Below are positions 11,801 through 25,485 of a DNA stretch of 64,000 bases, piece after piece. Numbering within the stretch: the first letter of the stretch is position 1; each line of letters opens with the position of its first letter. Source of the stretch: Marvania coccoides (Eukaryota > Chlorophyta > Trebouxiophyceae > Chlorellales > Chlorellaceae); NCBI GenBank assembly GCA_963854735.1, contig OY978097.1, positions 3,162,001-3,226,000 of the forward strand, read 5' to 3'. The notes below the pieces were generated by a model. The model was given only the letters and a program-made list of their open reading frames with translations, had not been told where the DNA came from and did not search any database. The position numbers were made by a program, and so were the translations under genes.

Positions 11801-14800
11801 GTCCCCAGCGATAGCAGTCACGCCTGCCGGGTTCATCGCCACCATTTCCAAGAAGCCCACCCTCACGGTGGCTTGGTGGGGGGTGGCTGACAGGTGCAGC
11901 GGCTTTGCGCGTCCCTCAGCAGCGCTCAGTGCGTAGATCTCAGAGCTCCCCACAGCCATGCCCTCCTGCAGCTCCAGCTCCCCAGAGGAGCCGTCCATTG
12001 TGTACTCCCACACGTAGCCGGCCGCGGAGAGCGGGGGCAGGGTATGGAAGGGGGCATTGGGGATGTGCGCCTGCGATGCAAGCAATAAAATATTAATCAA
12101 TTATATATACAGGGGGCGAAGAGAGGTGCTTAAAAAAAGGAAACGATAAAATTAATCAAAACAAAAAGTTCTCCCAGTCAGAGAAGCATCTCAGAAGTAC
12201 TAAGCAATTAAAATAAGCAAAGCTATTTCTACCTGGCGATACTGCAGCGGGAAGGGCGTCCTGTTCTCCAGCAGGAAAGGAGCCTCGGTGTTGACGCTCT
12301 CCAGCACGACGTGGTGCATGCCCGGCCCGCGGGAGCGCACCGACAGCCGCAGCAGGGCCACCCCGCCAGCGCCGGTAGTCACACCGCCATGGCAGGCAGG
12401 AATAGCCACGCAGTGCTGCTCCTCCCGGTCGGGATGGATCGTTAGCGGGCGGCTCCACAGAACGGGCACCTCTTCTTCTCCTTCTCCTTCACTGCTGCTG
12501 CTTTTCGGCCCACCGCTGTCGCAGCGGAAGCACAGCACATGCCGGGCATACTTCAGTCCGCAGCAGAGGTTCAACGGGATCGCAGCGGCGCCTGCAGGCA
12601 GCTGCAGCGTGGCGCCCATGCGTTCATGTTCCTTTTGGGCGCCGCTTGGCAGTCTCACCAGCGGAGCAGCGGGGAGAACCGAAGGTGTGGGCCGCCACTG
12701 CTGCTGCTGCGCCCCAGGGGACGGCTCGCTGCTCCAAATCACGGATTCTTCCGTCTGAATCGTCCGCGAGCTGACGCTGCGCAGCTGAGGCCGCATCAAG
12801 GGAGGCCCAGGCCCTGCCACCGGCAAAGCGTTTGCTTCTCGAGTTGCCCCAGCCACGAAGCTCTCTCCGCCCTCCGGCACGGCGCCCAGCTGCTTGCAGA
12901 ACGCCTCGGGCGCCAGCGGCGAGCGAGCCTGGGGGCGGCACTGCAGCAGCTGCAGCGGCACAGCAGTTCGATTGGTCACCACAATGTAGGGCTCCAAACG
13001 CAGCACCTGCGAGTTGTTAAACGGCGTGACCTCGAGGCGCGCCGTCACCTCGTACACTATGCCAAATTCCCGCGCCTCCGCTTGAATCAGCACCGGCTTT
13101 GCGTTTTGCAGGTTTTCCACTGCGCTCCTATCGCTGCCGTTGCCTCCCAGGTCCATCGTGTTCACCACCAGCGGCGAGGTCCACCCCGAGTTGGCTATTT
13201 TCAGGCGCACGCCGTAGTGCTGCCGTCTGGCGGCCTGCTTGGCGTCCGCCGAGCCCACCGTGGATGCCCCGCCCAAAAAGTTTGGCAAGGGGTAGCTCAG
13301 CAGCTCCATGGAGGTGGGGGCCACGGTGCGAGCTCCAGGCGGGTCATGCATGGGCGGCATGCCAGGGATCTGGACGTTGGAGGTGCGCAGAATGGCGGCA
13401 ACAGGGGAGGCGGCGGCGGCCGCCGCCGCAGCGGCAGCGGCGTTGCGCCCCGCGATGGCGTCCTTCTTGGGCTGCAGAGGGGTGGCCACTTGCACCACTG
13501 CGGCTTCTATGGCTAGTCCAGTGGCATTCACCACCCACAGAGGGGCCAGAAGAGTGACAGCCAGCGGGACTCCTCGAGCAACAGCAGTCCCTGGGTCCAG
13601 CTCCTCGCTGCTGGCTTCCCGCAGCAGCCACGGTCCCAGCTGGTAGTCCCGCTGCAGAAACACCTCCACGGGCAGCCGTGAGCCAGGGCGCACCAGCGAA
13701 AATCGATCAGGCAGCGGCCGAGCCATCCGCGCCAGTCCCGTTGACAGCACCGCAGGCCCAGCGCCCGCCCAGTCGTAGCCGTCGGGGAACAGCGTGAACG
13801 ACACAGGGCGCCGCATGTCTGCGGTGTACACCGCTGCCTGCTCCCCGCTGGGAACACGCTGACTCAGGCGAGCCATCGCGGTGCCCTTGGCCTCCGGAAC
13901 GTGCTCCCACACAATCAGGGTGGCGGGGAGGGGCAGCTGGTTGGTGATGGTCAGCGGGGGGCCCACCATAATGCGCCAATCAGTCAGCGGCTCTCCCCGC
14001 TTTCCAGTCGTTAGCAGGTCGCATTCAACCATCAGGCTGAACCACACAGTCGAAGAAGCTGCAGGTGGAGGCGTGGCGGCCACTCCCTGCGTGTTAAGGC
14101 TCCTTTCTGGTTCGATCAGGTCGGAGGAGGCCAGCGCGAGCGGTGCACATGACACCAGCCGAGTGATGGCCTCATCGAGGTTGTCCAAAGGCAAAGCAGC
14201 GGCGCTAGCGCTGTGGGCATCCACGCTCCACTCATGCACCGCCTCCGGTGACGTTCCATCGAAGTTTTCTCCCGCTTCTGCTTCTGTCAGCACAGGGCGG
14301 AACGCCAGGTGACGGCCGCTGAGATTCCACCCCAGAGGCAGCGGCAGCGCGTCCCCAGGGGCCACACGGCCCAGCGCCAGCCTCAAGACCTCTCCCGCCT
14401 TGCCGGTAGCCACCATGCAGACCTCCAGGGTCAATTCTGATGAGTTGACCACCTGGCACAGGGCTCGCAGCAGTTCCCGCCACTCCCCCTTCATCAGGCA
14501 CCCCTCCAGCACCAGAGCCTCGCCATTGACATTTAGAGGGATGACGGAGGTCAGTCCCGTGGGGCGCAGCGACTGGTTGGAGGCCAGCGCGGCTGCAGCT
14601 AAGGTGCGAGACTGCCCGAAGTTGGGTATCACCGACCAGGCGCCAGGTTTGGTCTGCGGCAGCGACAACGCCCGCGTGCCGCGCGTGGGCTCGGCAGCGT
14701 CCCACGCCTCTTTTCCCCCAGCAGCTTCTGACAGCACGTGTTCCTTCCACTGGCGCTGCAGCATGTAGGAAGCGCGAAGCGTGCACTGCACAGCACCGCG

Positions 14801-17800
14801 GCCGCCCGCCACCGTCATTGCCACCGCAATATCCTGCGTTTCCCGCTCAGAGAGCTGCTCCACAGCCACCTCCACGCTTCCGGCACCCAGGATGGCCCCT
14901 TTGCCGCCCTTTACGTCGACATCCCACACCTCAAAGGCCAGAAGGTGCGACGGGGAAGGGCGGGACGGCAGCGGGAGCACCAGCCGCTCCTCCCAAGCCG
15001 CTTCGGCGGGGTCTTCGGATTTGGAGGCTGTAGCAGCCGCTGCCACGCCCCTGGTGCGCATGTATTGCTGCGGCGGCGGGGCGCCATCGACTCCAGCGCC
15101 TTGTAAGCGGACAGTGCAGCAAATGCGACGGCCAGGGGTCAACGCCGCGCCAGACGCCGCCTGCACGTCCACCAGCAATAGTTCGTGGGGCATGGCCTCC
15201 CTGGGCAGCAGATCGGCGTTCTTCCGCCTGAGGAATTGCTGGATGGGGCGCAGCACAGCCGCCGACTCGCCAGCCGGCAGTTTGACCAAGCCCCTGAAAG
15301 AAAGAAAATATAAAATGCGTCACAATTAGAAAGTTGTTAATTTGTTGATTTAATAAAAATAAAAACGCGAGATCATTATAATATTCAATTTTGTTAGGAC
15401 GGTAAGTTTTTCTCCTCACATTCTGTCCCCAAAATCGAGCTCCATGGCTGCCTCGGTGCCCAGCGCATTGGTCACCGTGGTCATGACTGCAGACGCATCG
15501 GAGTCCATGATCGACGAGATCTGCATCAGGCGCAGTGCCCCGTCTTTTTTCACCGCCCGCCATTGTTCCATGGCCGACAGGAATGAAAGAGCATGGGTGA
15601 GGGCCAGGGTGGTGTACACCATCTCAGCGGACGACTTGACGGTCATGTGGATGCCAGGCTCGATGCCAGAAGCAAGCTGCAGAGGCCAAGCGAGAGGAAA
15701 ATGGAGTTGAGAGTTTAAATGAAAAAGAAAATATTCAAAATATTCAGACAGTACAAATTACATGAAAACAACTGATTATAAAACGTTGAAACCATAAAAA
15801 CCGCCCCTTAATTAATATTTCCACTCACCGTGTTGCCTGTGTTTGAATCGCACTTGAAAATGACGTCCACAGGCTCCAGCATCGGCTCCCAGTGCCTGAG
15901 GGCGCGGTTATAGGCGCTGATGGACGGTTGCAGCCCCAGATATGCCTGCATAACCTGCCTACTGGGGCCATGCACCCCAGCTTCGACCCCCGTGGTCTCC
16001 ACTTCAACCACTGGAGTGTGCAGCGCATCCAGCAGCAGCAACGAGATGCTGCCGGTGTTGAGGATGACGTCGACGCCCTGGCGCTGCGCCGAGGAGGCCG
16101 CCTGCTGCGCTTCCGCAGCCTGCTGTGCCTGCTGCGACCCCCTCGCCAGCTGGACGCTGGTCTCAACGCCCGCCAGCCCCAGCTTCCACCGCTGCTGCTG
16201 CGTGGATTTTCGGTCCGGGATGTCCACGAGGAACGTACCCAGCGCCTCGTCCGACGGCCAAACTCGCACAGGCGCCATTCCTACTGCCCCCCTCTCAACA
16301 GCCCAAAGCGGCGTCCTGGGCGGCCCAGCTGCCACTGCTGCATCTCGCCGCACGCATTTCACGACGTTCTTGCTGGGGACGTTGGGCCCCACGGAGGCCA
16401 CGCAGCCCATGGCCACGTACCCCTCCGGCGCGATGGGCCACCAGAAGTTTAAACGGAGTTCAGGCCGAGGGTTGGAATCCGACCAAATGGGCTGGAAATC
16501 CAAGGGGAGCTTCACCAGGGGCATGCCTTTGCCCTCTCCCGCGTAGTCTTCGCGCATGACCAGACAGGAAGGCGGGGGGTGGAAGCCACGCACGGCGCAG
16601 TCGCCCAGAGATACATAGCCTTGGGGGACCACAGGGCGCCACAGGGTGAGCCCCTCTCCATCGGTGTAGAACCCCTGGTCGCTCCAGATGCGGCGGAAGT
16701 CAACCACGGCGGGGGTGAGCGTGCGGCGCACCTCCTCGGTGCGCTTTTGTTGGCGCGAGGCGTTGAACGTGTCGAAGAGCGCTCGAGGGGAGGACACCAG
16801 CTGCAGCCTGCGCAGTCATTTTGATGGGGAAACGAGCAGAGGTTTATTGTTGAATAAAAACACCGGCTTTTTCTAATAGAGGAACATCCACTTTTTCTAA
16901 TAGAGGAACAACCCTAAAGTGGAAGAAATAAACCTTAAAATCCCTGAATGAACTCACTTTGAGATGATGGGCTGCTGCACCATGGACCCCGTCACCACGC
17001 CCTGCGAGTCCACCTTCTTGACGTCCGCTGTAGAGACCGCAGCTCCCATCGCCAGCAGCGCGGACGGCGTCAGCCCTGCCGGCGTGCGCAGGTCCCTGCC
17101 TTCCACTTGCGCCATGCCGTCCGCGGTGACCGTCCAAAAGGTGCCCATGGTGTTGTCCACGCACCAGAAATCCACCGGAGGCAGCTCAGCCTCCAGGCGG
17201 ACGGAGGCAGACGGCGTCTGAGGCAGCAACTGCGGCAGCACCAGGCACTCTCCCACGGGGGACTCCACCACCGCGGTGTTGTGCAGGCACAGCACCTCAA
17301 ACACCTCCGGTTCTTCGTGTCCTAGGGCGGCCAAGTCTCCGACTGCCACGTAGCCTTGGGGAGGCACTGGCCGCCAAATGGTGGCGCCCCCGCCCGCCCA
17401 CATCTTCTGGAACGACAGCGGATAGGCCACCAGCCCGCTGTTGACCGCCACAGCGAGCACTTCGAACGATGGGCTGGCGTCACCAGCGGTGATCACATGG
17501 CCCACAATGCCGTAGCCTGTAGGGGTTATTGGGCGCCATACCGTCACCCCAGCGCCGCCTCCCATCACCGACAAGCTCACCGCCAGCTGGTCTTCTTCCT
17601 GCCAAGCTGAAGAGGGGTCGATGCTCCAAACCCGCTCATACTGTCGCACCGCTCGCAGAGGCGCGTCAGGACCAGGCTGCATCAGAGGGCTCAGCGCGCC
17701 TGTGCCCAGGGACCCCACCAGGTCTGCCACGGCCGGCGACAGCGTCAGCCGAATGTCAGACAGCCGCAGATCGACGTTGGTGAGGCGCAGCTGCGGGGCA

Positions 17801-20800
17801 ACCAGGCCAAGGGGCTGCTCGGACTGCAGATCGAAGTCTAGAACCACGCGGCAGGGCTGTAGCACCACCGTCTCCTTCTTTCCGCGCACTTTGCGGTGCT
17901 GCGCCAGCTCCTCTGCGGCCCGATCCTGCATCACACGGCCAAGGTCAGCAATGGTGCGAGTCTCAGCGCGCAGCCCCTGAATCTCCACCCGCCCCTTCTG
18001 CGCCAACCCCTCGCTCTTGTAGTGCGCCGCCAGATCCATTGTGGCCATCAGCAACCGAATGGAGCGATGCTCATCGAGCGCAGTCAGCGGCCGAGTGGCA
18101 GACGGTGTGCGGTGCACACCACCGCCGCCGCGCTCCTCTGCAGCCAGCGTCAGATCGGCAGCGGAGCCCTGCGCGTGGCTGCCTGCGCGGGTGAGCGTTG
18201 CAGCAGAGCTTCCCGCTCGCGAAGGCGGATTGCTCAGCCCTCGCACCTTCTCCAGCTGCATCAGCTGCAGCCCCACGCCCACAGCGTTGAGAGTGATCTC
18301 AATCGACCCTCGGGGGGCGGGCTCCGCGGCTGAAGGCTGCTCTGGCGGCGCAGGGGTGCCCCCAGCAACCTCGCTCTTCCTCGGCAGCGAAGGCGCCTCA
18401 AAAGACAGCCGCCGCGCCCCAGCTGTAGGGCTGCGCAGCCCTCCAGGCGGGTCTCTGGGGCTGCTTACTCTACCGTCTTTGGTGCCCATCAGCGCCACGC
18501 CGTCGGAGGAGTGGCACACCAGCCTGGCGCCTGGTGCCAGCTGCAGGCACGCAGACAGCGAGCTTGCGTTGACGACGGTGACGTTTTTCAGGCGCAGGGT
18601 GCAGCTGGAGCCGATGATGATGAGCGGGAGCAGCTCGTCGAGGTGGTCTCGAGAAGGCAGCACGATGGAATGGCCCTTGCCGTCGTACTCACAGGAAGTC
18701 ACGCCAGGGGCGTCAGCCAGAAGCCGCACGGCAGGAGACAACCACAGCGTCTCGGACGCCACATGACAGCCCTCTGCAAACATAGAATAAGGGTTATTAT
18801 TGTATTATTATAATAAGGTTATTGTATTGTATTGTATTAGTCTTTGGTTGGTACGATCTTCAAATTCATAAAAAAGGGTAAGGGGAGGCCATATAAGCGT
18901 ATCAACACGCGATGCTATAGTGATATACTTACCCTGCAGGATGACGTCGTAGGTGGCGTGCGGCACTGGGCTCGACTTGACGAATGAGAAGGTCGGCATG
19001 ACAAAGCGTGTGACGTCAACCAGAAAGCCCAGCTCAGCCACAATCAGCGGCTTCTGGAGCGTTATCTGCAGCGCTTGGTGCTGCATCTCAGCTGAAGACT
19101 CCCACTGCAAGTTGTTAAGAACAAGAAAACCAATTGTGAATGTAGTTGTAAGCTTCAACGGAAAAAAATAACCTGTTAATTCAACTCAATACCTTGAGCA
19201 TCAGAAAGGAGGCTTTATGGCCGCTGGAGATGGCCATACTCTGCTCTGGGGGCACATCCGGCCGCAAGTCCTTGGCCTCCACTTTGGGGATGTTGACATC
19301 CACGTGCATTGTGCCGCCCTCGGTATTTCTGAAAGCTACGTACAGCTCAGCCACTGCAAAGCGCGCGAGGGGCACCGGGTCAGGCAGACCCTCCACGCTC
19401 TGCCGCAGCTCCAGCTCCACAGCTCCCAGCGACACCACAGTCCTGATGGAGGTGAGCGCCGCCATGGCTGGACAGAGTGGAGCGGCAGCAGGGGTCGCCG
19501 CAGGCGCTGGAGTGGCACCGGCAGCAGCAGAAGGAGGTCCTTCGTCTTCATCATCTCCCCCAGTCACAGGGGTGAGCATGTGGAGCAGCTCTTGGGGGCT
19601 AGCGGGCGGAGTTGCTGTCAGGTCTGCAGTGCTGCTTTCGAGGGCTGACAGCTGGTCGATGCGGTGCTGCTGCGTCACCCAGTCCGCGCCCTCAGGCAGC
19701 GCCATGGGTTCTGTGAAATTGGCGGCGGCCACCGAGGTCATGAGCATGTACTCAGCGTCGGAGAGGGAAGCCTTGAACGTCGGGACATTGATGGCCAGGT
19801 CAAACTGCAATAAATAAGTAACATTAGGTATTAGAAGGGAGAATGTTTAGTCATATTAATGCATTTGTATTTGGTAATTGGAAAGCTGGATGGGAAAATT
19901 TGGGGAAATTTGATTATGATTAGAGGAGATTGTCAGAAAGAACGTTTGATGATAAAAATTCAAACTCACAAAGGGCGCGTCGCTTCTGTCCGTGGGTATC
20001 AGCGGCCTGCGCCACTGCAGCTGCCACCCCTGCTCGGGGTTCCTCACCACGCTGTGTCCGCGCCTGCCCGCCTGCACCACGGTGCACTCCACCCCAGAGA
20101 ACGTAACCTCGGCCACCTCCACCAACGATGCTGCAGAAGTGCCGTGAGACTCGACAGCGCTGGTCAGGCGCAGCACGCCCAGGTCCAGCACAATCGCGTC
20201 TCGACTGTCGGAGGAGTGGGGCAGCGCAATGACGGGTGCGTTCATCTCCAGGTCCATGGCCAAAATGAAAGGACGCACCTCCGCTGCTGCTGCCAACGGG
20301 GCAACAGCGGCATTCCCTGCTGGCTCCTCTCCTTCTTTGGGGGTCAGCTGCGGTGGCGGTGGTATCGCTGCTGAAGCTGCAGGGGTCTGCTCCTCGCGTT
20401 GCTGCTGCGCCGGTTGTGGCTGCAGCGGCGGCGGTCTCATTGCCAGCATCATGGAGAGGTACAGCAGGTTCTCTTGCAGGAAACGGTAGAGAAACACCAG
20501 CTGCAGCTCACTCAGGCGGGCTTGGAGGGTGTAGAAATCGTAGCCTGTGGGCACCCGGGGGTCGTCTGTGCTGTGAGAGGCGGGATGAGAGGTGAAGGTG
20601 AGGTGCACCAGGGAGGTGTCACTGCCCAGGCGCAGACCGCAGGCCTGGTGGTAGGGGTGGTCCTCGGGCAGGGTGCGATCCGTCTGTAAGAAAGAAAGAA
20701 AGAAAGAAAGGAATGAGGCAAATAAATAAATTAACAAAAATATACCAAAGAGATAATTTGCAAACGTGTACTTAAAAAACAAAATATAGTTGAAATAAAC

Positions 20801-23800
20801 ATACAACTCACCGCTGAGAGGTTTCCCAACGAGGATGTGATCCGCATCTCCCCATCTGGCGCCAGAGACAAATCGAAATCAAAATCGGTGATGCATGCCT
20901 CGGCCAGTGCCTCCTCCGCATGCCCCTCGTAGTTCAGCACCACCTGCAGCGTGCGCAGGGCCAAGCTCATGGAGAACAGCGCCCGCCGCCCCGCTGCAGG
21001 GCCCAACAGCTGCGCGCTTTCCACCACTTCCACATCCTCTTCGTCCTCACCAGCTCCGCCACCTGCCCCCGCCCCAGCAGGATCCACCTGGGAGTCTGGC
21101 GCTGCCACAGCCGCGGTCTCATCGATGACAAAGACGGAAAGGGCCGCCACGCTGACGTCCAGCCCCATTGTGATGAGGGCAGCGACAGTGGGGCGGTTGC
21201 AGAAAACGTAGAGCTGGTTGAGCTTGATATCCAGCGCGGTGTCCACGCCCTCGTACTGGTCGGTGTTGGGCCGCCGCAGCTTGAACGTAAACTCAGCCAG
21301 GTCCTGCTTTGCGTGCTCTGCGTCTTCACCCCGTCCCCGCCGGCCACCGCCAGGAGTGGTCCAGCTGCCTGCGGGGGACAGGTTGGGTTCCCCGCTGCCC
21401 GTCCTGGTGAGATCCGAGTCTGATCTTGAAGTGACGGGGTCAAAGAACAAATCATCATCAACTTCAACCACTCTGCCGTTGGGCTTGCTGCTGCAGGCGA
21501 GAAAGCAGTAGGCAGGGCACTTCCGGCCCACCAGGGTATCCAGGATATCCAGAGAGTGCAGGCCGGTGTGGATTGTCATGCCAAAGTCGCCGTAAGTGAA
21601 GCCCATGCTGCCGCCAGACGCTCGCAGCACAATCAGCGGCACCTCGCCATCAACCTCCCCCGCGTCGTTGCCTTTGCGCAGTATCGGGGTGCAGAGATCG
21701 CCCGTAGAGCCACCAACACCGGCGCCGCTGGTCTCCACAGTCGTCTCATCCCCAGGCTGCGGGGGAGGCCAGTAGTCTGTGGGTTCCCGGCCGCTCACAA
21801 ATAGTGCAAACTCTCCCAGCTGCGCGTCGATCTGCAACAGCACGCTGGAGCCCCCAGCCGCCGCTCCTTGCGGCGTTTCTGGCTCTGCAGGTTCAGAAGT
21901 GCCTGCAGCCGAGGCCCGCTCCAAGTCGCCAGCTGAAACGGTCGAAGACGCGCCGTCCCAGTCGGCCTCCCCTTCAGCCCCAACCACGGCGCCTGCCAGC
22001 TCCTGCATGGCCTGCTGCGCTCTGAGCAAGCTGCGATACCAATCTTCCGCCGTCTCCTCGCTGTCACACCGCAGCAGCGTGGCAGACGGGTCCTCAGAGA
22101 TGCCCGCAAACGAATGTTCAACCCCGGCAGGCGCAGCAGGGCGTACCGCCAGAACGTGGGGGCACCCAGCCACATTTTCCGCTGGGACTCTCACGACCTC
22201 TTTGTCTGGCCACACGCCCACCGTGGCCGCCAGGTTGCCGCTGCGTTCGTTCTCGTACACGTAAAGGCTGCCTTGGTAGAGCACAGCGTGGCGGCGATGC
22301 CACCCTGCCGTGGCCCTACCCAGTCCGGTCCACAGCAGCATGCGAACAGCGCCCTCATGCTCAGCGCGCCGCCTCCACGCCTCGTCTACGGGTTGTCCCG
22401 GCTTCGCGACGGCGTCCTCCAGCGCCTGGCTGGGCTGGGAGGCCACAGGGGCGGAGGAGGGCAGCGCGGCGTTGATGACGCGCAGCATGCGGCTAATCCG
22501 GCCTGGACTGAAGTGAAAGTGCAAGATGGGGACGCTGGGGGACAGCCGCAACCGCGGGTAGCGAGGCTCGGGGTAGCGCGCCGCCTGCAGGCCCACCTCC
22601 ATGCCGCAGCGATCCAGCAGCCGCACCAGCTTCAGGTCAGCTGACGAGGCACCTCCTTCCTCCAGCTGCGCCCAGTCGAATGCACCATCCACCGCATATG
22701 CCGACACGTTGCTGCCAGAGAGGCGGATGCACTCGTAGAGGCCAGCTTCTTCGGGAGGGAGGCTGGAAGCGGTGGCGTGATCAGTCTCGATAATGAAACG
22801 ACCCAGGTCCAGGGCGAGGCTGACTGCGCCCTGGGAGTCCGTCACCGGGATGGCCACTTTGGGCGCCTCCAGATCCAGCCTCATTTTCAGCCGGGGCTTG
22901 TTGGACAGTGCTGCTGCGGCGTACTCAGCAGCGGCCTTGCGGGCGCGCTCTAGCTGCGAGGACGCGGCCGCACTGAGGTTGCTGAAGTCCAGGTTCTGGA
23001 GCTCTTGCGGCGGGGAGAAGAACTGCACCACCCTTTCTACCGCTGCTGCGCTGTAATACACATAGCTGGGAGTCAGCACGGCATCCACAACAACGTCGGC
23101 GCTGTCGTCCTGGGGGCGCTGGATGAAAGACACGGCCAGCGCGCGGTCGGAGGTCACCGCCTGCAGCTCTCGGACCATCGAGCCTGCGCAGAGAGAGAAA
23201 AAATAATTCACTTGGAGAGAAATTTTCAATATTGCCGTCAACAAACAAAACTCCTCAATTGGAGGGAAATTAACAATAATGCAGGCTCAAAATAATTTAA
23301 ATTTACACTGCCCATTACTCACCAGCTCTGTCCATCAGGGAGGCGTCCAGGCTATGCATTCCTGGCGCTGCCCCCGTCTGCAGAAACACCCCCTCTGGGC
23401 TCTCCACTCCCATCGCAGTCACCCCCAGCTCCACCCTGTGCGTCACTGGGAACATGTCTGCGGCAGCGGTGATGCCCTCCAGGCTGCCTCGCAGCACCAG
23501 CGAGCCGTCGGGGCCCAGAAGCTGGGCGGAAGCTGAACCCACCCGAATCTTCACCTGGGTGAGCAGCGAGTGAGGGGTCTCGATGCCTACGTGTGTGACC
23601 AACGTGAGAAATAGGAGATACGGGTTAGTTGATGGGGTAAACAAAAATATAAAATGCTTCACGGCACAACATTTGAAGAAAATCCTATCTCAACCAACCT
23701 AGCTGAACGCCCTCTTCCTGCTGCATCACCAACTCGATAAGCTTGCTATACTCTTCCGAAGACAGCTCTGGCCGCTCCTGCCCCAACTCCTCCGCTGCAG

Positions 23801-25485
23801 CAGGCGCAAATTGATGCTCCACACCGCCGCCCTCTTCTTCTTCCTCTTCCTCTTCTTCTTTCTTCCCTCCCCGAGACCCCATGATCCACCCCATCCACCC
23901 CACGGACTGCGCCTTCTGCTGCTTGGCGGGCTTCCCTGCCGCCGCTGCCGCTGCCGCCTCCCGCCGCCGCTCCCGCTGCACCTCGGCATGCGCCAGCCGC
24001 CTGAACATCAAGATGGTGGGCTCAGGCAGCACCTCGTCCATCTCCGCAATCTCTGCAGGCACCGTGGCGCTCCCAGGCGCCGCTGCTTTGCTCTCCTTCG
24101 CTTTCTCCTTCTCCTGCGGTTCTATCCCTCCCCCACCAGCAGCAGGAGCGGGAGAGCCGGCAGGCGCGTCTCCCCTGAGATGCTGAGCGTACAGAGGCAC
24201 GTACCGCCGCCGCAGCTCCGCAAACCGCAACACCTGCCGCCATGTCAACCTGCGCGCCTCCATCTGCTGCTTTATGGCCAGTCCGGCATACCGCCACCAC
24301 AGCCGTGCTGGAGCCCCTGGTGCCGGCCTTCCGCTGGGCCTGTACCCAGACTGAGGCAGCCGCGCGGTGAAGGTTGAGATCTCCGACAGCAGCAGGGAGT
24401 AGCTGCGGTACTGCGCCTGCGTGGCGGCCACCGCCACTGCATCCAGCGTAAAATCTACTTCAGATGCAGGGTCCTTCTCGCTGCGAGGCACGTTCCGCCC
24501 CCGCCGCACGTACGTGGCCCTCCCGTCTACTGGGAGCAGCACGTACTGCCGCGCCGCCGCGTTTCCAGGGTCCACAAGCCCGCCTTCTTCGCTGAGCGGC
24601 GCTAATGCCAGGCCTGGCTGAAACCACCGCTCCCACACCTCTGGAGCGGCCGAGCCCCACGCCTGGGCGGGGTCCCACCCACCCTCGTCGCAGTCAAAGT
24701 ACAGCGCCACCCGACGCAGCAGCAGCGACTTGCGCAGCACGTCCAGCGGCGAGGTTGTGACAAAGGCAGGGCGCCCCATCTCGTCAACGGTGGCTCCCGA
24801 CATCTTCTCCATTGTGAAGCCGCACGCGAAGGGGTGGCCAGGGTGAGTGATGTCGTCCTCGTATCGCACGTGCACGTTGCTGATGGACAGCTGCAGATTG
24901 CCGACAATTGTGTCTATCAAGCCGCGAAGAAACCCACCACCGCCGCCGCCGCCATGGCCCTTGTCGCCATCGCCCTCTCCCCCCTTGCCCTGCTTCGCCG
25001 CCTTCTTCTGCTCCAAGCTCTGCAGCTCGTGGATCCACTGCGACTCCTGCCTGGCCACCCGCTTCAGCTTGGCTTCCTGAAACGCCTGTGCCAGCGCCGT
25101 CAGGCCGTCTAATCCTTCATCGTCTGTTTCCAGCCTGGGACCCGCCAGGATGTAGAGTTGGTCGATTCTGACGTCCACCGGCACCCGGCCCAGGCTGCTC
25201 CACGGCACTTTGAGGGTGAGGGAGCCCAGCAAACCGGCCTTGACGGTGACCGGCAAGTTGAGCTCTGCCAGAGCCTCGGGCTTGAGGCGCAGGTTCTTGA
25301 GCACCACATTGCCTTCGTAAATTGAGATTCTGCAGGAAAAGGGGGTGTCGGAACGCACGCGTGATGGGGTGTTGGACGATCTTGATGTGATCTGCGAATT
25401 CTTACGCTAGGGAGCGCCCGTTGATGTCTTCCACATATTGACCGAGATAATGGTTGAGGTAGTACGCAACCTGCGCCTCGAACAT
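8896..25485 (-). CDS. VPS13: VPS13-family bridge-like lipid transfer protein, plant type with PH and Vps62-like modules
   Basis: Fourteen exons: 25485-25406, 25329-23699, 23586-23323, 23183-20812, 20683-19970, 19804-19193, 19104-18933, 18773-16958, 16807-15829, 15676-15420, 15293-12233, 12070-10988, 10827-10676 and 10525-8896. They total 14,823 bases and 4,940 residues, longer than the 3,000-4,200 usual for VPS13. These proteins form hydrophobic grooves that move bulk phospholipid at membrane contact sites. The N-terminus is the chorein motif (MFEAQVAYYLNHYLGQYVED, then ISIYEGNVVLKNLRLKPEAL), followed by VRIDQLYILAGP and VHVRYEDD. A PH domain sits at about 925-1055. Modules of the form W-x-P-x-x-P-x-G-Y occur at about 2364, 2422, 2616, 2680, 4748 and 4816. 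The VAB/SHR-BD adaptor region lies around 3000-3990, and the ATG2_C-like helices (EGAMKGIAKGIVGVV) around 4440. The start is set by the family N-terminus. Confidence 0.93.
10914..10950. repeat. (AT)n microsatellite in a VPS13 intron
   Basis: Alternating A/T tract with a single TT interruption, inside the 160-base intron 10828-10987. Likely length-polymorphic; no sign of function. Confidence 0.85.
16416..17545 (-). other. Central block of four Vps62-like modules in VPS13
   Basis: Translated on the minus strand, four stretches follow the same pattern: VTVWRPITPTGYGIVG, ATIWRPVPPQGYVAVGD, LTLWRPVVPQGYVSLGD and LNFWWPIAPEGYVAMG. Each comes after a Trp-containing strand and before a short P-x-x-x loop. 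This is the repeat of Vps62 (formerly DUF946) proteins. The four modules are split two and two by the intron at 16808-16957. Confidence 0.75.
18815..18840. repeat. Short GTATT tandem repeat in a VPS13 intron
   Basis: About three and a half copies of TTGTA preceded by related TTATTGTATTA sequence, in the intron between 18774 and 18932. Confidence 0.7.
20689..20710. repeat. (GAAA)n tract in a VPS13 intron
   Basis: Five units of AAAG/GAAA directly beside the splice acceptor at 20684-20685. Read on the minus strand it is the TTTC-rich polypyrimidine tract of that acceptor, so its length may matter for splicing. Confidence 0.75.

Noticed and set aside
12539..13516. Long plus-strand ORF opposite the largest VPS13 exon
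   Set aside because: Same shadow effect; the minus-strand reading has conserved VPS13 features and correct splice junctions.
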